Shown here piece by piece: positions 1 to 8,971 of a DNA stretch of 64,000 bases. A model generated the notes under the pieces. The model saw only the letters and a list, made by a program, of their open reading frames with translations. It ran no database searches and was not told where the DNA came from. Each line of letters begins with the position of its first letter. The stretch's first letter is position 1. Origin of the DNA: Aeoliella straminimaris. GTDB lineage: Bacteria; Planctomycetota; Planctomycetia; Pirellulales; Lacipirellulaceae. The translations under genes were made by a program, and so were the position numbers. The DNA lies in contig NZ_JAMXLR010000051.1 of the NCBI RefSeq assembly GCF_024054565.1, positions 124,001 to 188,000 on the forward strand. Reading direction: 5' to 3'.

Positions 1-113
1 AGTATCGGTCAAAGATACCAGACAATCAACTGCGGCTTCAGTTCGCTACCCCCTGCCAAGACGGCACCCCTCGCCCCCGCGGAGCATCAGCCCAGCAAGC
101 GGCGCATTCTTCT

Positions 114-185
114 TCGGTGGTGGTAAGTTCCTACTTTTCGGCCACTTACGCCAAAGTACCGGTTTGGCGGGCGGGGTGCCTTCGG
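114..185. repeat. Imperfect repeat copy 1, with internal hairpin
   Basis: About 72 nt that match 1042-1111 in the same orientation, allowing short gaps. The core is a small inverted repeat, GTAAGT then ACTTAC, followed by a conserved GTTTGGCG-type tail. The two copies bracket the DUF998 gene at 194-856. The copies are diverged, so this may be a REP-like element or a pair of conserved regulatory hairpins. I found no further copy in the window. Confidence 0.6.
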
Positions 186-193
186 TCGAGTAA

Positions 194-856
194 TCACGCT
201 TCCCCCTCCCCCCACTCCCCCGGTCGCCGCTGACCCTTCCTGATCAACAACCAAGCCAGCATCGAAATCCACGCCACCAGGCAGACCGCGAGAAAGCGTT
301 CGATGGCGCCGTCGATCGACGTGGGGGCGGCGAACATGAAAATCGGCGAGCCCACCAGCCACACCGCCGCGAACACGAAACTCGCCGTGCGGTAGCCGCG
401 GCCCACGGGGCGTAGTTCGAGGCCCAGCGTCACAGCGGCCACGGCCACCACGACGTACAGAATGTAGACGCACGCCAGGTGGATATCGACGCCGAAACCA
501 TCGAAGCCCTTGTACTCGTCGTACTCGGCGATCACCAAGACGGTAATCGCGGTCAGCACCAGGGCGACCACACCGATCCGCCAGCGGATGCCGCCCCACT
601 GCCAGACCAATAGCCCGATGGCGGTCGCTATTACGCCGGCGGCAAACACGTCGAGCCCCACGTCCTGCACCCAACCATACTCGCCGACAGCCAGCTTGCT
701 GATCGTTTCGCTGATCGGGTTGTGGTCCTCGACCACAACACAGCCGACGAAGTCGGACAGTAGCACCACCACCGAGCCCAGCACGGCCACCCAGCCAAAC
801 AGGCTGGTCCAGAGCGGCCGTGAGAGCCTGGGCTGTTTGGATCCGGGGAGTTTCAT
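194..856 (-). CDS. DUF998-like polytopic membrane protein
   Basis: Integral membrane protein of 220 aa with about six hydrophobic segments and short loops. The pattern after the first helix (a DFVGC stretch, then DHNPISETISKLA and GEYGW) is typical of the DUF998 family, whose function is unknown. The start is set at the ATG at 856, because upstream codons in the same frame read as non-hydrophobic spacer; no convincing Shine-Dalgarno is visible. It stands alone, divergent from groES, and two related repeats flank it. The family call is good, but no biochemical role can be given. Confidence 0.75.
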   Translation of the reverse strand: MKLPGSKQPRLSRPLWTSLFGWVAVLGSVVVLLSDFVGCVVVEDHNPISETISKLAVGEYGWVQDVGLDVFAAGVIATAIGLLVWQWGGIRWRIGVVALVLTAITVLVIAEYDEYKGFDGFGVDIHLACVYILYVVVAVAAVTLGLELRPVGRGYRTASFVFAAVWLVGSPIFMFAAPTSIDGAIERFLAVCLVAWISMLAWLLIRKGQRRPGEWGEGEA

Positions 857-1333
857 GGTGTTGTGCCGGGTGGGAAGAACGCCAAGCGCCAAAAGCAGCT
901 CGACGTGGCAATAGTGGCTGGACCCAGCAAGTGTAGGCGTAGGACCGGCTGGGGAAATCTGCCAATTTGACATCTCCGCGGCCCCGAACTCGTGGCTGCT
1001 GCCCCCCCGGTCCGGTCAAACTGACAGTCGGGGCTTTTTTGTCGGTGGCGGTAAGTTGCCTACTTAAAAGCACTTACGCCAATTGGACAGTTTGGCGCGC
1101 GGGTTGCATTCAACGACCGGTCCGGGACCGCCCTGCGCGCGGGGAGTGATTTGGCGGACACTGAGTCGTTTCCACCCCTGACGCAGCTGGCCTCACCCGA
1201 GCTCGATTCGTTGAGCAATTGGCCAGGGGGCGCGGGATAAGAAGACATCCATAGTCCGAAAGACACACACAGTCCGAATTCTTGCGAATCCGGCTACGAC
1301 TTCACCAAAGAAACTTTACAGGAGCAAACTCAC
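857..1333. other. Intergenic region before groES
   Basis: No credible gene. It holds the second repeat copy (1042-1111). Just upstream is a possible stem of GCCCCGA-ACT at 981-990 with AGTCGGGGC at 1026-1034 followed by six T, but its 35-nt loop makes it a weak terminator. An octamer AGTCCGAA occurs twice near 1254 and 1270. I found no CIRCE operator (TTAGCACTC inverted repeat), so groESL is probably not under HrcA control from this site. Confidence 0.6.
1042..1111. repeat. Imperfect repeat copy 2, with internal hairpin
   Basis: Second copy of the element at 114-185, same orientation. Here the stem is longer: GGCGGTAAGTTGC pairs imperfectly with GCACTTACGCC across an AT-rich loop. The conserved tail GTTTGGCG follows. 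It lies 220-290 nt before groES, so it could act in the groESL leader or simply be a dispersed element. Confidence 0.6.
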
Positions 1334-1654
1334 ATGGCTGCAACCGCAACCAAGAAGAAGGGCAAGTGCAAGCTGCAACCGCTGGGCGACAAAGTGGTCG
1401 TGTCGCGGGACGAGAGTGAAGACGTCACCGCCGGTGGCATCGTGCTGCCCGACAGTGCCAAGGACAAGCCCAGCCGCGGCACCATTGTGGCCGTCGGTAC
1501 TGGCAAGACCCTGGACGACGGCACTCGTGGCGAGATGCAGGTCAAAGTGGGCGATCGCGTGCTGTTCACCAGCTACGCCCCCGAGACGATCGAGATCGAC
1601 GACGAAGAAGTGCTGCTGATGAGCGAAGGCGACATCCTGGCAGTGATTGAATAG
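1334..1654 (+). CDS. groES: Co-chaperonin GroES
   Basis: 10-kDa chaperonin of 106 aa, the heptameric lid of the GroEL folding chamber in the cytoplasm. A lysine-rich N-terminal extension of about 11 residues precedes the family start (LQPLGDKVVV). The mobile-loop region (about 27-42) has the GGIVLPDSAKDKPSRG pattern, and the C-terminus ends in the usual GDILAVIE. An AGGAG-like site lies 10 nt before the ATG. It forms a bicistron with groEL 143 nt downstream; a strong hairpin occupies the gap. No CIRCE operator is visible upstream. Confidence 0.97.
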   Translation: MAATATKKKGKCKLQPLGDKVVVSRDESEDVTAGGIVLPDSAKDKPSRGTIVAVGTGKTLDDGTRGEMQVKVGDRVLFTSYAPETIEIDDEEVLLMSEGDILAVIE

Positions 1655-1672
1655 GGACGAGGAGCGAGGGGT

Positions 1673-1712
1673 GAGGGGCGAGGGAATCTGAAGTTCGATT
1701 TCCTCGCCCCTC
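1673..1712 (+). promoter_or_regulatory. Strong hairpin between groES and groEL
   Basis: Arms 1673-1688 and 1697-1712 are complementary over 16 bp with one G:T wobble and an 8-nt loop. Flanking G-rich and C-rich runs can extend the pairing. There is no T tract, so it is unlikely to be a simple terminator. It could be an mRNA-processing or stabilising element that sets the groES:groEL ratio. Equally, it could be a dispersed palindrome of GAGGGGCGAGG type. Confidence 0.6.
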
Positions 1713-1755
1713 GATCCTATCCCCTCGCCCCTGCGCTGCTTAGTCGCACAACTAA

Positions 1756-3414
<1,659 letters not shown>

Positions 3415-3417
3415 TGA

Positions 3418-3451
3418 AGGCTGTCGGCTGTAAGCTATAGGCTGTCGGCTG
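3418..3451. repeat. Short direct repeat after groEL
   Basis: The 13-mer AGGCTGTCGGCTG occurs at 3418-3430 and again at 3439-3451, separated by 8 nt. It overlaps the non-coding tail of the groESL transcript. No function is evident; it looks like slippage-type intergenic repeat. Confidence 0.7.
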
Positions 3452-3500
3452 ACAAAATCGAATCCACTCGCTCACTACGGTGAGTGGTTCACCATAGAAG

Positions 3501-3535
3501 ACCCCGGTGGAGTGAATGCTCCACCGGGGTTTTTT
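3501..3535 (+). terminator. Rho-independent terminator of groESL
   Basis: An 11-bp perfect stem (3501-3511 with 3520-3530) and an 8-nt loop, immediately followed by a run of six T. It lies about 90 nt after the groEL stop and upstream of the next gene, so it should end the groESL transcript. A weaker hairpin (CCACTC with GAGTGG, 3464-3487) lies just before it. Confidence 0.92.
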
Positions 3536-3585
3536 CGTTCTGTTATACTGCCAGCGTGCTTGTTCTTCACTACAGGAGGTCTCCC

Positions 3586-5388
3586 ATGTCGGTCGCGCGC
3601 TGCAGTATGGTTGCCTTGGTCGTTGCTCTGTTACTCGCTCCAAGGACTCAAGCTCAGGGAGATCCGCTCGCCACACTTCGTCCCGAGCATCCTCGGCTGT
3701 TGATCACGGCCGACGACTTCGAGCAGCTATCGGAACGTCGGGCGAGTGATCCGGAACTCGATGCCATGCTCAGTCAAATTGTGGAAGCGGCCGACAGCTC
3801 ATTGGACGCGCCGCTGCTCGAGCGAAAGATGACGGGACGACGCCTGCTGAGCATCTCGCGCCAGGCCCGCGATCGCATCACCCAATGGGCGATGGCTTAC
3901 CGTTTGACCGGTGACGAACGATTCGCCAAGCGGGCCGAAGAGGAGATGCTGAACGTCTGCGAATTCTCCGACTGGAACCCCAGTCACTTTCTGGATGTCG
4001 GCGAAATGGCGGCGGCCGTGGGGCTGGGATACGACTGGCTGTACGACCAGCTGCCCGCAGATTCGCGGCAGCGGATTCGCGAAGGGCTGCGCGACAAGGC
4101 CGTGGCGCTGATCGAGAACGACTACTGGTGGCAGCGGACCACGAACAACTGGAATTCGGTGTGCTATGGCGGGATGGCCATCGGAGCGCTGGCCATCGCC
4201 GAGGACGAGCCCGAGCTCGCCCGACGGGTGGTGGAGATGGCGGTCGCCAACAACCCTCGTGCGCTGAGAGAGTACGAACCCGATGGCGTCTACCCCGAAG
4301 GGCCCGGCTACTGGAACTACGGCACCACCTACCAGGTGCTGTTGATCGACACGTTGCGTACTGCGCTCGGCGACGACCTGGGGCTGTGCACCCCAGCGCT
4401 CGAGTCGAGCGGTGCGTTCGTCGCTCACGCGACTGGACCGACGGGCAAGACATTCAATTTCTCTGATGGTGGCGACCGTGTAGGCGCGCCGACCGCACTG
4501 TTCTGGATCGCCAACGAGGCGAACACCCCCGCCTGGGCGAAGGCAACGGCGCGGCTCACCTCCTCTCGCAAACGCAAGCGCTCGTCGGCGTTCGATCCGC
4601 TGTGGAGGTCCCCCTCGCCGGAAAGCGGCGAACCGCTTGCGCTGAGTTGGCGGGGGCGGGGGCATCAGCCGGTGGCCATGTTCCGCACCTCGTGGACCGA
4701 CCCCAATGCAATGTTCCTCGCCGCCAAGGGCGGCCGGGCCTCGACCAACCATGGCCACATGGACGCCGGGTCGTTCATCTTCGAAGCCGATGGAGTGCGG
4801 TGGGCGGTCGACCTGGGCGGGGTGAACTACAACACTTACGAGCAAAAAGGCATCAACATCTGGGACCGCAAGCAAGGTGGTGAGCGGTGGAAGATGTACC
4901 GCTACGGCAATTGGACGCACAACACGCTGACCGTGAACGATAAAGAGCACAACGTCGACGGATTCGCCGAGTTGACGAACTACGCCCCCCTGATCGAGGA
5001 CCGTGGCGAGCTGGAAGTCGACCTATCGAAGGTGCTGCCCGACGTGCAGCAGGCTTCGCGGCAGTTCGTGTTCGATGCAGCCAACCGGCAGGTCACCATC
5101 AACGATCAGCTCGAAGGCGTGAAACCGGGCGCGGAGATCCGTTGGACCTTGGTCACGCGGGCCAAGGTAGACATCGACGGCAACCATGTCACGCTCGCGC
5201 AAGACGGTAAGCAACTGGCCGTGACGCTCGACAGCAAAACATCTGGGTCATGGACTGCCACGCCTTACGATCCGCCGGAAGGCTTCTTTGGCGAGCCGCT
5301 CAAAGGCGTGACCGTGCTGACGTGGAATGCCGAGGCGCCAGAAAGCGGTGCGTGCGAGATGACGGTCACCTTGAAGCCGGCGTCTTAG
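3586..5388 (+). CDS. Secreted heparinase II/III-family lyase
   Basis: Exported protein of 600 aa, predicted to cleave acidic polysaccharides by beta-elimination. Residues 1-24 are a signal peptide. Residues about 30-330 form the all-helical (alpha/alpha) toroid, including NNWNSVCYGG and a Tyr-rich PEGPGYWNYG segment where heparinase II carries its catalytic Tyr. A beta-rich heparinase II/III domain follows, with the hallmark NHGHMDAGSF at about 388. The ATG at 3586 is preceded by AGGAGG 7 nt upstream; frames further upstream would overlap the groESL terminator. A TATACT box at 3544-3549 could be its promoter. The actual substrate (heparin-like, alginate-like or other uronate) cannot be read from the sequence. 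Confidence 0.85.
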   Translation: MSVARCSMVALVVALLLAPRTQAQGDPLATLRPEHPRLLITADDFEQLSERRASDPELDAMLSQIVEAADSSLDAPLLERKMTGRRLLSISRQARDRITQWAMAYRLTGDERFAKRAEEEMLNVCEFSDWNPSHFLDVGEMAAAVGLGYDWLYDQLPADSRQRIREGLRDKAVALIENDYWWQRTTNNWNSVCYGGMAIGALAIAEDEPELARRVVEMAVANNPRALREYEPDGVYPEGPGYWNYGTTYQVLLIDTLRTALGDDLGLCTPALESSGAFVAHATGPTGKTFNFSDGGDRVGAPTALFWIANEANTPAWAKATARLTSSRKRKRSSAFDPLWRSPSPESGEPLALSWRGRGHQPVAMFRTSWTDPNAMFLAAKGGRASTNHGHMDAGSFIFEADGVRWAVDLGGVNYNTYEQKGINIWDRKQGGERWKMYRYGNWTHNTLTVNDKEHNVDGFAELTNYAPLIEDRGELEVDLSKVLPDVQQASRQFVFDAANRQVTINDQLEGVKPGAEIRWTLVTRAKVDIDGNHVTLAQDGKQLAVTLDSKTSGSWTATPYDPPEGFFGEPLKGVTVLTWNAEAPESGACEMTVTLKPAS

Positions 5389-5417
5389 CACTGTCAGCCT
5401 ATTGATCCACGCACGCC

Positions 5418-6257
5418 TTAGTCGGCGGCCGGTGGCTCGGCGTTGTACTCGCCCCGCTTGTCGGCCGGCGGCAGATGGTCCTGCAGCTTGAACTCGGGTC
5501 GCGGTTTCGAGTTGACGTACGTGGCAATGTCGAGCGCCTGCTGGTCGGTCAGGTACGGATCGCCCAGTGGCATGGCGACCTTCAACCAACTGGCCAGCTT
5601 GGGAACACGCGAAAGCCCGGCGCCATGGTTGTACGACTTCGCCCCCCACACCGGCGGGCCATCGTCAGAGCCTTCGCCTGCGTCGCCGTGGCAGTAGGCG
5701 CACTCGTTGGCGTACAGTTCGCGGCCGCGGGTAAGATCGCCGGTCGTCATGTCGATGTCGAGCGTCGGCACGTGCTTGGGCCCGAGCGGCTTTTCGTGAT
5801 TCATCTTCATCGCTTGCCCTTGCGACAGCGAGGCGATGTAGGCCGTCATGGCCACGGACACCTTGCTGCCGTTGGGGGGACGCGTGCCGTTCATGCTCCG
5901 CATGAAACAATTGAGCACACGGTCTTCCAACGTGATCACCCGCTGCTCGCGAGGCGACCAGGCGGGATAGGCCGTGGCAACGCCGATGAACGAAGCGGCC
6001 TGCGGATCGGTACCGGCTTCCAAGTGACAGGAAGTGCAAGCCAGATCGTTGCCCACGTATTGCTTCGACAAGGGATGCGTGCCCGTGTGCAACACGATCT
6101 CACGTCCCAGGGCGATCACCTTGTCAAGTTCGGTCTCGGTCGACGCCTCCGCATCGGTTGCGGTCGACGGTTCGGCATTCGAGAGGTGCATCGACAGCAT
6201 GACGGCGGCCAGCGAAAGCACGGCCACCACGGCCAGAAATCGATACTGCTGGTTCAT
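5418..6257 (-). CDS. Dihaem cytochrome c, TsdA-like
   Basis: Exported dihaem c-type cytochrome of 279 aa. Residues 1-28 are a signal or anchor segment. Haem sites are C74-x-x-C77-H78 and C186-x-x-C189-H190. Between them lies RVLNCFMRSMNG with C117, matching the position where thiosulfate dehydrogenase TsdA and relatives use a Cys as distal haem ligand; a Met at about 229 is a candidate ligand for haem 2. The GNDLACTSCHLEAGTDP segment is also TsdA-like. Thiosulfate oxidation to tetrathionate is therefore plausible, but related proteins serve other electron transfers. It is convergent with the lyase gene. Confidence 0.8.
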   Translation of the reverse strand: MNQQYRFLAVVAVLSLAAVMLSMHLSNAEPSTATDAEASTETELDKVIALGREIVLHTGTHPLSKQYVGNDLACTSCHLEAGTDPQAASFIGVATAYPAWSPREQRVITLEDRVLNCFMRSMNGTRPPNGSKVSVAMTAYIASLSQGQAMKMNHEKPLGPKHVPTLDIDMTTGDLTRGRELYANECAYCHGDAGEGSDDGPPVWGAKSYNHGAGLSRVPKLASWLKVAMPLGDPYLTDQQALDIATYVNSKPRPEFKLQDHLPPADKRGEYNAEPPAAD

Positions 6258-6624
6258 GTTCGTCTAAACTCCGAGGGGATCCACGACGCGCGGCGCGCTG
6301 GTAACCGCTATCAATAATGTACCCCGCAGCGGCGCGAAATGGGGACCAACCCCCTCGGCGTTTCGGGTGTCCGCGGCGGGCGTCTCTTGCTGGCGCGGTG
6401 CCAATCGATTGAGTCACCACTTCAAGGCCGGCGCAACGGTCCGTTCGGCACTGGCAGTGCTGGCGATGCACTTGCCCCCAGCGTCGGGCGTGCGGCCAAC
6501 AGCATGCCACGCCTCGAACTTTCGTCGCGTTTCGGTTCATAATTCGATCCACCTGGCAGACTAGGCGTATTACATGATTGTCGTCACCATTCTGCAGTTT
6601 GCTTTCTCTCGGGAGTTAGAATTG
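6258..6624. other. Intergenic region between divergent genes
   Basis: About 370 nt between the cytochrome gene (-) and the thioredoxin-like gene (+). I see no coding signal or stable hairpin. It must carry both promoters, but no convincing -35/-10 pair stands out. Confidence 0.5.
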
Positions 6625-7938
6625 ATGCGTACGTTGTTCGCCGGATGCCTGGTTGTGCTTCTCAGCTTCGCCACGAGGGGGGCGGCCGAAGCGGAGACTG
6701 GCCCCGAAGCAGAGACTGGCCCTGATACCCAGTTCACGCCGGGCGAGCAGGAGCTGGCGACGCTGCTCACCGAGTATAGCCGGACGCTCTCGTCGTATTG
6801 GCGGCAGGCTCAGAAGTTCGAGACGCGCGAAGCCCTCCAGGCGGCGCTGGCGGAGGGAGAGGTCGACGATCCGCATGCCGAATTCATCCCGCGTCTGCTG
6901 GAATTCGAAGCGTCGCACCGCGGACAGAACAAAGGGCTGCTTGCGCTGCAAGAGATCTTCCTGAGTGCTGGAGGGAGCAGAGACGACGACACGCCGGCGG
7001 CCGTTGGTCGCCGGCAAGCGCTGAGCAGACTGTCCTCCTACACCAACGAACCGCTGCTGCCGATTGTCGTCGCTCGGTCGTTCGGTGGGATATACGAACC
7101 CCTGGCTTACGAGACGGCCCAGGCGCTGATCGAGTCGGAATCGCTGCCCGCAGATTCGCGTGACTGGATACGATGCCGAGTCGCCACGAACGATCTCGAG
7201 TTGCAACAGCTGCACAAAAGTATGACGACGCGCATTGCCGAACTGGAAGACGGCGCCGAACCGTACTGGCCGAACGAGCTCGAGTTGAGACAAAATACCC
7301 TCAAGCATGTCCCTCCGGCGGAGGAGCTGGCTCCTCGGGCGGAAGCGGCAATTGCCACGCTCGAGCAACTGGCGGCCGATCCGCAGTCGCCTCGACGACG
7401 CCGGGCAGAGCCCGTGAACAACAGCCGGCAGATCTTCCGGCTTGTCGATGATCCGGAGGGGCAACGACTGGCCGACTACGCAGCGGCGCTGCTGTTCAAA
7501 CAGCGTCACCTGAAGGTCGGCAAGGTCATCCCCGAATTGGAGGTAACGCTGCTTGATGGCACCCCGTGGCGGATGGCCGACCAACGTGGCAAGGCGGTGA
7601 TCGTGCAGTTTTCGTTCACTGGCTGCGGCCCGTGCGCCGAGTTGTACCCTCACCTGGCCAGGCTCGACCAGGAGTATGGCGACCGTCTCGAGGTGCTCAC
7701 CATCTTGGCCGACAAAACGCCCGATGCCGCGCGTAAGGGCGTGGCCGACGGCAAGCTGTCGTGGAACATCGCCCTGGACGGCAAACCAGGAAAGTTCGTC
7801 CAGCAGTGGTCGATTACAGGCTTTCCCACGATCTACGTCGTTGGCCCCGACGGCATCATCGCCATGGAAAGCGTTGGTGTCCGCGTCGAGATGTTGGAAA
7901 AAGCCATCGCCGAGTTGCTGGCGTCGCCGGCCGGATAG
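6625..7938 (+). CDS. Exported TlpA-like thiol-disulfide oxidoreductase
   Basis: Protein of 437 aa with an N-terminal signal peptide (1-23). Residues about 25-290 form a helical region of unknown role typical of planctomycete redoxins. The C-terminal thioredoxin fold (about 295-437) holds the redox pair C334-G-P-C337 after FSFTGC, plus a cis-Pro region (TGFPTIYVVGPDG). It probably works outside the cytoplasmic membrane, reducing or resolving disulfides, perhaps during cytochrome c maturation, since a c-type cytochrome gene lies next to it. GGGAG lies 9 nt before the chosen ATG. A short in-frame duplication (AETGPE-AETGPD) follows the signal peptide. Confidence 0.85.
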   Translation: MRTLFAGCLVVLLSFATRGAAEAETGPEAETGPDTQFTPGEQELATLLTEYSRTLSSYWRQAQKFETREALQAALAEGEVDDPHAEFIPRLLEFEASHRGQNKGLLALQEIFLSAGGSRDDDTPAAVGRRQALSRLSSYTNEPLLPIVVARSFGGIYEPLAYETAQALIESESLPADSRDWIRCRVATNDLELQQLHKSMTTRIAELEDGAEPYWPNELELRQNTLKHVPPAEELAPRAEAAIATLEQLAADPQSPRRRRAEPVNNSRQIFRLVDDPEGQRLADYAAALLFKQRHLKVGKVIPELEVTLLDGTPWRMADQRGKAVIVQFSFTGCGPCAELYPHLARLDQEYGDRLEVLTILADKTPDAARKGVADGKLSWNIALDGKPGKFVQQWSITGFPTIYVVGPDGIIAMESVGVRVEMLEKAIAELLASPAG

Positions 7939-7953
7939 GTTGCAGGCCAGAGC

Positions 7954-8715
7954 TCAGCCGAGTTTCGGCTGCCCATTCGAGGCGCTCAAACCACCATCCA
8001 CCGGCAGCACCACGCCGTTGACGAAGCGGGCATCGTGGCTGGCGAGGAAGGCGATCACGTCGGCCACTTCCGCCGGCTCGGCGGGGCGTTGCATGGGGAT
8101 GCGATCTTTGAATTTCTGCATCACCTGGTCGTCGCTGGTGACCCCTTCGGCCATCTCCGTGTCGGTCAGGCTCGGGGCCACGGCGTTGACACGGATGTTC
8201 CTGGCAGCCAGATCCAGTGCCAGGGCGCGGGTCACGTTGCTCACCGCGCCTTTGGTGGCGTTATAGGCGAACAAGCCCCAGTCGCCGCCCAGGCCAGATA
8301 CCGAGGAGACGTTTACCACCGCCCCGCCCGACCGTTCCAGGTACGGTAGCGCGCTCTTGATGGTCAGGAACACGCCCCCTGCGTTGATGGCCATCTGCTT
8401 GTTCCAGTCGTCGTACGATACCTGGTCGATGTGTCCCATCACCAGGGTGGCCGCGTTGTTCACCAGCACGTCGATCCTGTCAAACTTGTCGACCGTCGCG
8501 GCGATCAACCGCTCGACATCCTGCTCCGAGGAAACGTCGCCCGGTTGTACGAGCACGTCCTCCGGCTTGCCGATGGCGTCGGCCACCGTTTGCAGCTTCG
8601 ATTCGGTGCGGCCGTTCAGCACCACCTTGCATCCATCGGCGGCGAAACGCTAGGCGGTCGCTGCGCCAATTCCTGAACCGGCCCCCGTAACAATGACAAC
8701 TCGTGCTGCGGACAT
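7954..8715 (-). pseudogene. SDR-family oxidoreductase interrupted by an amber codon
   Basis: Classical short-chain dehydrogenase/reductase, 254 codons. The ATG at 8713-8715 has an excellent AAGAGGTGA ribosome site. It starts MSAARVVIVTGAGSGIGAAT, the NAD(P)-binding TGxxxGxG motif. Codon 22 is TAG (8650-8652), where relatives usually have Arg before RFAADG. The frame then runs intact to the stop: VNNAA, catalytic Ser in VNVSSVSG, YNATK with Tyr and Lys, and the C-terminal LPVDGG. Restart at the next ATG (8625) would lose the cofactor motif. Either this is a fresh nonsense mutation or sequencing error in an otherwise undecayed gene, or the amber codon is read through. Confidence 0.85.
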
Positions 8716-8971
8716 GATTCACCTCTTTCCGTTCTCGTGTTCTGCGGACCGCCCGGCCAATCTGTGATGATGCACTGTTCGCCGGAGGTCGTCGCGGGTC
8801 AAGTTGAGCCCGTTTTCTCGGCGAAATGCACCGCAGCAAGCACCAGCGGCCTGCGGCCACCTGCAGCCAGACACCTCGCTGCAAACCCTCCCCCCTCAGA
8901 GGAAGCAACCAGCAGGCGGATCGTTTAAACTAACCAGCATGGCTTGAGACCCCAACTTGCGGAGGTGGACC

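Noticed and set aside
1140..1333. CIRCE operator upstream of groES
   Set aside because: I looked for TTAGCACTC-N9-GAGTGCTAA and found no match, even relaxed.
6690..6726. Tandem repeat in the TlpA-like gene
   Set aside because: Only two imperfect 18-nt units encoding AETGPE/AETGPD; too short to be more than slippage.
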